Shown here in pieces: positions 59,868 to 64,000 of a DNA stretch of 64,000 bases (position 1 is the stretch's first letter; each line of letters opens with the position of its first letter). This stretch comes from an uncultured Planctomycetota bacterium. GTDB taxonomy: Bacteria > Planctomycetota > Brocadiia > CAIUPP01. The position numbers and the translations under genes were made by a program. The notes under the pieces were generated by a model, which was not told the DNA's origin, ran no database searches, and was given only the letters and a program-made list of their open reading frames with translations. The DNA is taken from the NCBI GenBank assembly GCA_903901045.1, contig CAIUPP010000029.1, positions 1 through 64,000 on the forward strand, in the 5' to 3' direction.

Positions 59868-60932
59868 TCAGGCGCCGTGGTTCATCAGGATTACGGTCCC
59901 CAGGGTCGTCTCCGGCTTCTCGATGTGAGCGGCGACGGCCTCGTCAATCCGTTCCAGCGGAATCCGATGCGTGATCAGCGTCTTCACGTTGAGCCGGCCT
60001 TCGGAGATCAGGCGCAGGACGAACTCCATATTGGAGCGCGTCGTCCAGCGTATGAAAGCGGAGGGATACTCATACTCGCCATGTTCCCACGGCTCGTCGT
60101 GATAGCCCGGCCCGGTGCGCGAGCAGCCGCGCAGGTCCACGTTGCCGATCCCCGCGCCCCCCTGGCACTGGAAGATAAGCCCCCCCACCAGGCAGATGCG
60201 CCCCATGCGGTTCGTGTCGGGCGAGAGCACCATCACGTTCCGGACGTTCTCCAGCGCCTTGGTCCCGTCTCCGCCGATCGCCATCACCGCCATGTCGAAG
60301 CCGAGCCCGCGCGTGAACGCCTTGGCCTTCTCGGCTTCGTTCTCCTTCGCGATGAGGGTGGTATCGTCAATCCCCCACTTGCGCGCGACCTCGCAGCGCA
60401 GCGCGACGGTATCCCAGCCCATGACGTACATGCCGGCGATCTGGCCGAGGCGGGCGGCCATCTGGCCGACCAGTCCGAGCCCGACGACGAGCAGGTACTC
60501 GCCCAGCTCCGGTTCGCCGCGGCGAATGGCGTAGAGCGAGGTCATCGCCAGGTGAGCGAACGCCCCTTCCTCGAAGCTGACGTTGTCCGGCAGGCGGGCG
60601 CAGAGGTTCTTCGGGACGACGGCATAGGTGGCGTGCCGCGCGTATCCGCCCCCCAGGCAGGCCACGCGGTCGCCGCGCTTGAATTCGGAAACCCCCTCGC
60701 CGACCTCGAGCACTTCTCCGGCGCTCTGATAGCCGAAGGGCTTGGGCGCGCCGGGGTCGGACGGCGGCGCGAGACGCGCCTTTTTGGCCGCCACCAGTTC
60801 CGTGCCGGGGCTGATGAGCGACGCGTGCGTCTTCACCAGCAGCGCCCCCTTGCGAAGCGGCGGAACTTCCTCCGTGATGACTCGCGCGTGGCCGGTGGCG
60901 TCCAAAGCGCCGACCTGACAAGTTCTGCTCAT
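59868..60932 (-). CDS. Medium-chain dehydrogenase/reductase (zinc-type alcohol dehydrogenase family)
   Basis: 354 residues from ATG at 60932, preceded by GGGAGA. The N-terminal GroES-like domain contains ISPGTELVAAKK and GYQSAGEVLEVGEGVSEFKRGDRV; the Rossmann domain has VVGLGLVGQMAARLGQIAG near 147. The segment around ISPGTEL lacks the Cys that binds the catalytic zinc in classical alcohol dehydrogenases, so it belongs to the bchC/threonine-like side branch with other ligands or none. A long frame upstream is spurious; the real gene has a strong promoter at 60981-61009. Substrate unknown. Confidence 0.85.
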   Translation of the reverse strand: MSRTCQVGALDATGHARVITEEVPPLRKGALLVKTHASLISPGTELVAAKKARLAPPSDPGAPKPFGYQSAGEVLEVGEGVSEFKRGDRVACLGGGYARHATYAVVPKNLCARLPDNVSFEEGAFAHLAMTSLYAIRRGEPELGEYLLVVGLGLVGQMAARLGQIAGMYVMGWDTVALRCEVARKWGIDDTTLIAKENEAEKAKAFTRGLGFDMAVMAIGGDGTKALENVRNVMVLSPDTNRMGRICLVGGLIFQCQGGAGIGNVDLRGCSRTGPGYHDEPWEHGEYEYPSAFIRWTTRSNMEFVLRLISEGRLNVKTLITHRIPLERIDEAVAAHIEKPETTLGTVILMNHGA

Positions 60933-60980
60933 GACAAGTCTCCCGATATTCAGGTTATGGTTCAATTCGCGTGAGGTTAG

Positions 60981-61009
60981 CTTGTATCCGTTGCGGTCAA
61001 TTCTGTCAA
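60981..61009 (-). promoter_or_regulatory. Sigma-70 promoter of the medium-chain dehydrogenase gene
   Basis: On the minus strand TTGACA (61009-61004), a 17-bp spacer and TACAAG (60986-60981). The -35 is perfect and the -10 agrees at four of six positions. The leader to the ATG at 60932 would be about 40 nt. Confidence 0.65.
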
Positions 61010-61127
61010 GGCATACCGAACGCCGGAGGCAGGGGGGCCGCCGCAGGGCATGATGTCCGGCGAAGTTATGACAAAACGGCCGCGCTGCGTTTGAACGCGA
61101 GGGGCTGTGGATCGAAGGAGAAGGATG

Positions 61128-62855
61128 ATGAGCGCACCCGCTTCGGCGCATGAGGGGCCGTTTCCGGAAATGATGCGGCTGGCTGTGATGGATCAAGTCG
61201 AGCCTTTCATGAAACGGCTCGACCCCGAGGGCTTCTTCCGCCAGGAGGATCCCCGGAGCAATTGCCTCAACGACGGCCAGTTCATCTATCCGCTGGCTTA
61301 CGTCTATCGCGTGCGTTTCGCGGGGAATCGCTACTGCCGGGAGCCGGGCATTCTGGACGCCGTGCGGCGCATCGGCGACTTTATCGCCGCGCGGACGCTG
61401 CCCTCGGGGGAGATCCTGGCCGGCGCCTTCGGCTACACCTGGAAGGCCGTGGACCAGCGCTTGCTCACGTGCTGGATGGACGCCCATGTCCTCATTCGAA
61501 CCGAGCTTTCCGCGGGCAGGCGCAAGCGCTGGGAATCGGCCATGCGCCACTCGCTCGCGAACGTCGCCGCGAGGGTCAAGGGATACCTCGACCAGGAACG
61601 ATTCAGCAGCCTCTCCTTCGATACCAGTCCCAACCACGCGTGCCTGTACGGTTCGACGCTGCTGCTCGGAGCCACGCTGTTCCAGCAGAAGGAGTGGCGC
61701 TCTCTCGCTCTCGCCTTCATGGACCGGTTCGTCCGGTTCCAGACGCCGGAGGGATATTGGCCGGAGGGGGGCGGGCCGGTGGGCATTTACAACATGGTCA
61801 CGCTGGCGGGCGTGGCGCGGGCGGAGGCGCTCTGCCCCAGGCCGGCCTACCGGCGCGCGCTGGCCCGGGCGCTCGCCTACAGCGATACGGTCCTGTATCC
61901 GGACGGCACCTTCGTCACGTTGATTGACAAGCGCCAGCACTATTACCCGCGCCCTTTCATCTGGGGCATGTTCGGGCTGACTCACTGGCCCCGCGGCCGG
62001 GCGCTGCTGCGCCAGTCCTGCCGCGCGCGGCTTCGGATCCAGGAGCCGTTCACGGGAGATGATGCCGCCCGGTGGCTTGAGAATTACGTGCATTACCGGC
62101 CCGGCCCCCTCCCCCGCTATGCGCCCTGGAAGGGGACGCGATTCCTCGGAAACTACGCCGCGCTCTTCCGGCAGAAGGGATGGCAGTGGAACTTCTCGGT
62201 CCATGCCTCCGTGGTGAATCCGCGAAGCCCGTTCCAACTCGACCAGCAGAATTTCTTCAGCCTCCGGCACGACGCGGCGGGCCTCATCGTTGCGGATTCG
62301 CAGGACAAGTCCCGGCCGAAGCATTACACGTTTCTTCTGAACGGTCCGGATGATCTCGGCGTCTTCGGCGGAGGCCGAATCGGCGCCCTGGCCCGGCCGC
62401 CCTACGTCGAGGCGGTCTACTCCAACGGCCTCACGGGCCGGGTCTCCGTGAACGCGATCACTCCGCAGCGGATGATCGTGCGCGCCGTCGAAAGGACCCC
62501 CACCATTTCGAGTCATGGATATCAAATCGGGAAGTATATTCCGGCCGCGGGACTTTGTTTCAACCTGCCGCTGTACGTCCACCAGGGAGCGACGCTGCGG
62601 GTCGGCCGGCGGAAGTTTGTCCTGGCCCGGAAGAAGCTCGCCATTCCCGTTCCGGCGGGCGGGCGCGTCACGCTTTTCGGCGGGAAGGTCCTGCTCAAGC
62701 CCCGCACCCCGGCGATCCTGCACTACCCCTGCGAGCCGTTCAACCCGTATGCGCGGGACAACAAGTCCAAGCCGGACACCTGGTTCCTGCGCATGGAACT
62801 GCCGATGAAGGGGAAACCCCGATCGGCTGAGATTGAAATAGAGGTCCGCGCTTGA
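61128..62855 (+). CDS. Alpha/alpha-toroid protein, heparinase II/III- or lyase-like
   Basis: 575 residues from the second of two tandem ATGs, with AAGGAG 7 bp upstream; the frame opens at a GTG seven codons earlier. Residues about 20-300 are helical hairpins of a toroid (DGQFIYPLAYVYR, TCWMDAHVLIRTEL, SFDTSPNHACLYGSTLLLGA, FQTPEGYWPEGGGPVGIYNM). Residues about 330-570 are beta-rich, like the sandwich that closes many polysaccharide lyases. The arrangement fits heparinase II/III or related PL families, yet I do not recognise a family signature with certainty. No signal peptide. It is divergent from the dehydrogenase and is followed by a glycosidase after 46 bp. Confidence 0.5.
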   Translation: MSAPASAHEGPFPEMMRLAVMDQVEPFMKRLDPEGFFRQEDPRSNCLNDGQFIYPLAYVYRVRFAGNRYCREPGILDAVRRIGDFIAARTLPSGEILAGAFGYTWKAVDQRLLTCWMDAHVLIRTELSAGRRKRWESAMRHSLANVAARVKGYLDQERFSSLSFDTSPNHACLYGSTLLLGATLFQQKEWRSLALAFMDRFVRFQTPEGYWPEGGGPVGIYNMVTLAGVARAEALCPRPAYRRALARALAYSDTVLYPDGTFVTLIDKRQHYYPRPFIWGMFGLTHWPRGRALLRQSCRARLRIQEPFTGDDAARWLENYVHYRPGPLPRYAPWKGTRFLGNYAALFRQKGWQWNFSVHASVVNPRSPFQLDQQNFFSLRHDAAGLIVADSQDKSRPKHYTFLLNGPDDLGVFGGGRIGALARPPYVEAVYSNGLTGRVSVNAITPQRMIVRAVERTPTISSHGYQIGKYIPAAGLCFNLPLYVHQGATLRVGRRKFVLARKKLAIPVPAGGRVTLFGGKVLLKPRTPAILHYPCEPFNPYARDNKSKPDTWFLRMELPMKGKPRSAEIEIEVRA

Positions 62856-62901
62856 TGGAACGCGGCGCCGCGTTCCATGCCGGCACAAACAAGGAGAGAA
62901 C

Positions 62902-64000
62902 GTGAAGACGAAGCAACTCGCGAACGGCGGCATCCGCGTGGAGGCCCGGAAATACCTTCTCGAACTGCGCCCCGGCGACGCGATGGCGTACCTGGAGATC
63001 AAGGGGACTCATTTGAAGCATCTCTTCTTCCCCGGCGGCGCGTGCAATCCGGTCGGGAAGCGGGATGAGACCGGCGGGTTCGGCCCGGTCAAGGCGCAGT
63101 CCGGGGGGGGCGTCACGACGCTCACCTTTGCCGAGCGGTCGAGCCTGTGGAAAGAGAAGCGCCACGTCTGGATCTGCCGGGAGGAGTCCATCGAGGCGGG
63201 CTACTCGCTTCGCGGCAGCGGCGACCTCTCGCGCGCGCAGTACTTCCGCGGCTACCTCAACGGCGAAGAGCGCGGCATGGGCAGCGAGATGGACGAGCTC
63301 TACTCCACTTGCCCGAACTTCCAGGAGAAGCTCTTCTACCACCCCGGCGAGTCGTTCATCCTCTCCGCAGGCAACGCGCTGGAGCTGCCCGTCGCCGGGC
63401 AGGCGCTCGCCTCCCCCTGTTACTGCGTCGGGCTGCATGACCGGCGCGACAAGGCGTTCTGGTCGGTCGGCCTGGCCACCCTGCCGGGGCAGTACACCTG
63501 GGACTCCTTCGAGTGGAACCCGCCCGCCCTCATTCCCCCCACCCCTTTCATGGGCGACTCCGTCCTGGGCGGGGGATTCGCCGCCGTCTATGACGGCAAG
63601 TTGAAGGTCCGAGGGTCCTGGCAGAGCCCGCGCCTGGTGATGACCTTCGCCCGAGACCGCTACGACGTCCTGCGCCGGCATCTGGATTATTGCCAGGAAC
63701 GCGGCTACCTGCCCCGCCCGGCGCGCCGCAAGCCCGTGGCCTGGTGGCGCGCGCCGATCTATTGCACCTGGCACGACCAGATAGCGAAGTCCTGCGCCAC
63801 CACACAGCGCGACGGCGTCGGCCTCGGCCTCAACGCGTCGGAGTTCTGCACGCGGAAACTCACCGACCGGTGGGTGCGCCTGCTCGAAAAGAACCATTGC
63901 AAGCCCGGCATCGTCATTCTCGATGCGGCGTGGGCGGTCAACCTCAACAGCGGCGAGCCGGATGTCAGGAAATGGCCGGCGATGCGCCAGTGGGTCGAGG
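62902..64000 (+). CDS. GH36/GH31-like glycosidase, cut by the window end
   Basis: Reading from a GTG with AAGGAGA four bases upstream gives an open frame of 366 codons to the window edge, with no stop. The first 270 residues are a beta-sandwich (NGGIRVEARKYLLELRPGD, YSLRGSGDLSRAQYFRGYL). From about 280 a TIM barrel begins in the style of alpha-galactosidases: AWWRAPIYCTWHDQ, then GIVILDAAWAVN near 337 followed by PDVRKWPAMRQWVE, the pattern of the GH36/GH31 clan. The catalytic Asp residues would lie beyond the window. Because it has a GTG start and no stop it is easily missed. It probably forms a transcript with 61128-62855. Confidence 0.7.
   Translation, partial: MKTKQLANGGIRVEARKYLLELRPGDAMAYLEIKGTHLKHLFFPGGACNPVGKRDETGGFGPVKAQSGGGVTTLTFAERSSLWKEKRHVWICREESIEAGYSLRGSGDLSRAQYFRGYLNGEERGMGSEMDELYSTCPNFQEKLFYHPGESFILSAGNALELPVAGQALASPCYCVGLHDRRDKAFWSVGLATLPGQYTWDSFEWNPPALIPPTPFMGDSVLGGGFAAVYDGKLKVRGSWQSPRLVMTFARDRYDVLRRHLDYCQERGYLPRPARRKPVAWWRAPIYCTWHDQIAKSCATTQRDGVGLGLNASEFCTRKLTDRWVRLLEKNHCKPGIVILDAAWAVNLNSGEPDVRKWPAMRQWVE

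Noticed and set aside
60933-63002. A 690-codon upstream extension of the dehydrogenase frame.
   Set aside because: It covers the promoter and runs antisense to the toroid gene; the MDR domain begins at the ATG at 60932 with its own ribosome site.

Overview
The window is GC-rich and densely coded, and looks like one chromosomal stretch of a heterotrophic bacterium of the PVC side of the tree (Lentisphaerae, Kiritimatiellota, Planctomycetes or a neighbour). The reasons are three FTLIELL-type pseudopilins of the H-X9-DG class, LacI and GntR/LacI hybrid regulators sitting next to them, two PcRGLX/YetA-like proteins, a DUF4091-type protein, CBM9 domains, a DUF5107-TPR protein and many Gfo/Idh/MocA and URO-D family enzymes. 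No rRNA, tRNA, CRISPR array, transposase or phage gene was seen. The phylum call is inference.

Layout: (1) 1-517 is gene-free and packed with nested inverted repeats. (2) 518-11321 is a minus-strand module read from a near-consensus promoter: LacI regulator, pseudopilin, PcRGLX/YetA-like protein, LamG-CBM9-DUF4091 protein, GH42-like protein. (3) 11559-21899 is a minus-strand set: GntR/LacI hybrid, DUF5107-TPR protein, split transketolase, amidohydrolase, Gfo/Idh oxidoreductase and two URO-D family proteins; five of these start or end in 4-bp overlaps. (4) 22145-30025 is the divergent plus-strand catabolic operon: aldehyde dehydrogenase, Asp/Glu racemase family, RraA-like, C45 acyltransferase, MttB-type methyltransferase, two amidohydrolases, AAC(3)-type acetyltransferase. 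(5) 30104-56646 is a 26-kb minus-strand run headed by a GntR/LacI regulator overlapping a pseudopilin, then a second pseudopilin, a tandemly duplicated cassette (beta-helix protein plus CBM-bearing protein), Gfo/Idh, URO-D, acetyltransferase, MttB, URO-D, a very large PcRGLX-like protein, an esterase and a GH116-type glucosidase. (6) 56793-64000 holds a CBM9/transglutaminase-like protein, a nitrilase-family amidase, a medium-chain dehydrogenase, an alpha/alpha-toroid protein and a glycosidase cut by the window end.

How it may work together: the two regulator-pseudopilin units head long runs of secreted or surface glycan-active proteins (beta-helix, CBM, PcRGLX, GH116, esterase), so they read as substrate-specific glycan-use loci whose pilin-like protein is under the same switch. 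The central block looks like intracellular catabolism of an unidentified substrate, with demethylation (MttB, URO-D), deacylation or amide hydrolysis, aldehyde oxidation and pentose-phosphate rearrangement. The substrates cannot be read from sequence. All family names come from reading motifs by eye; no search was run.
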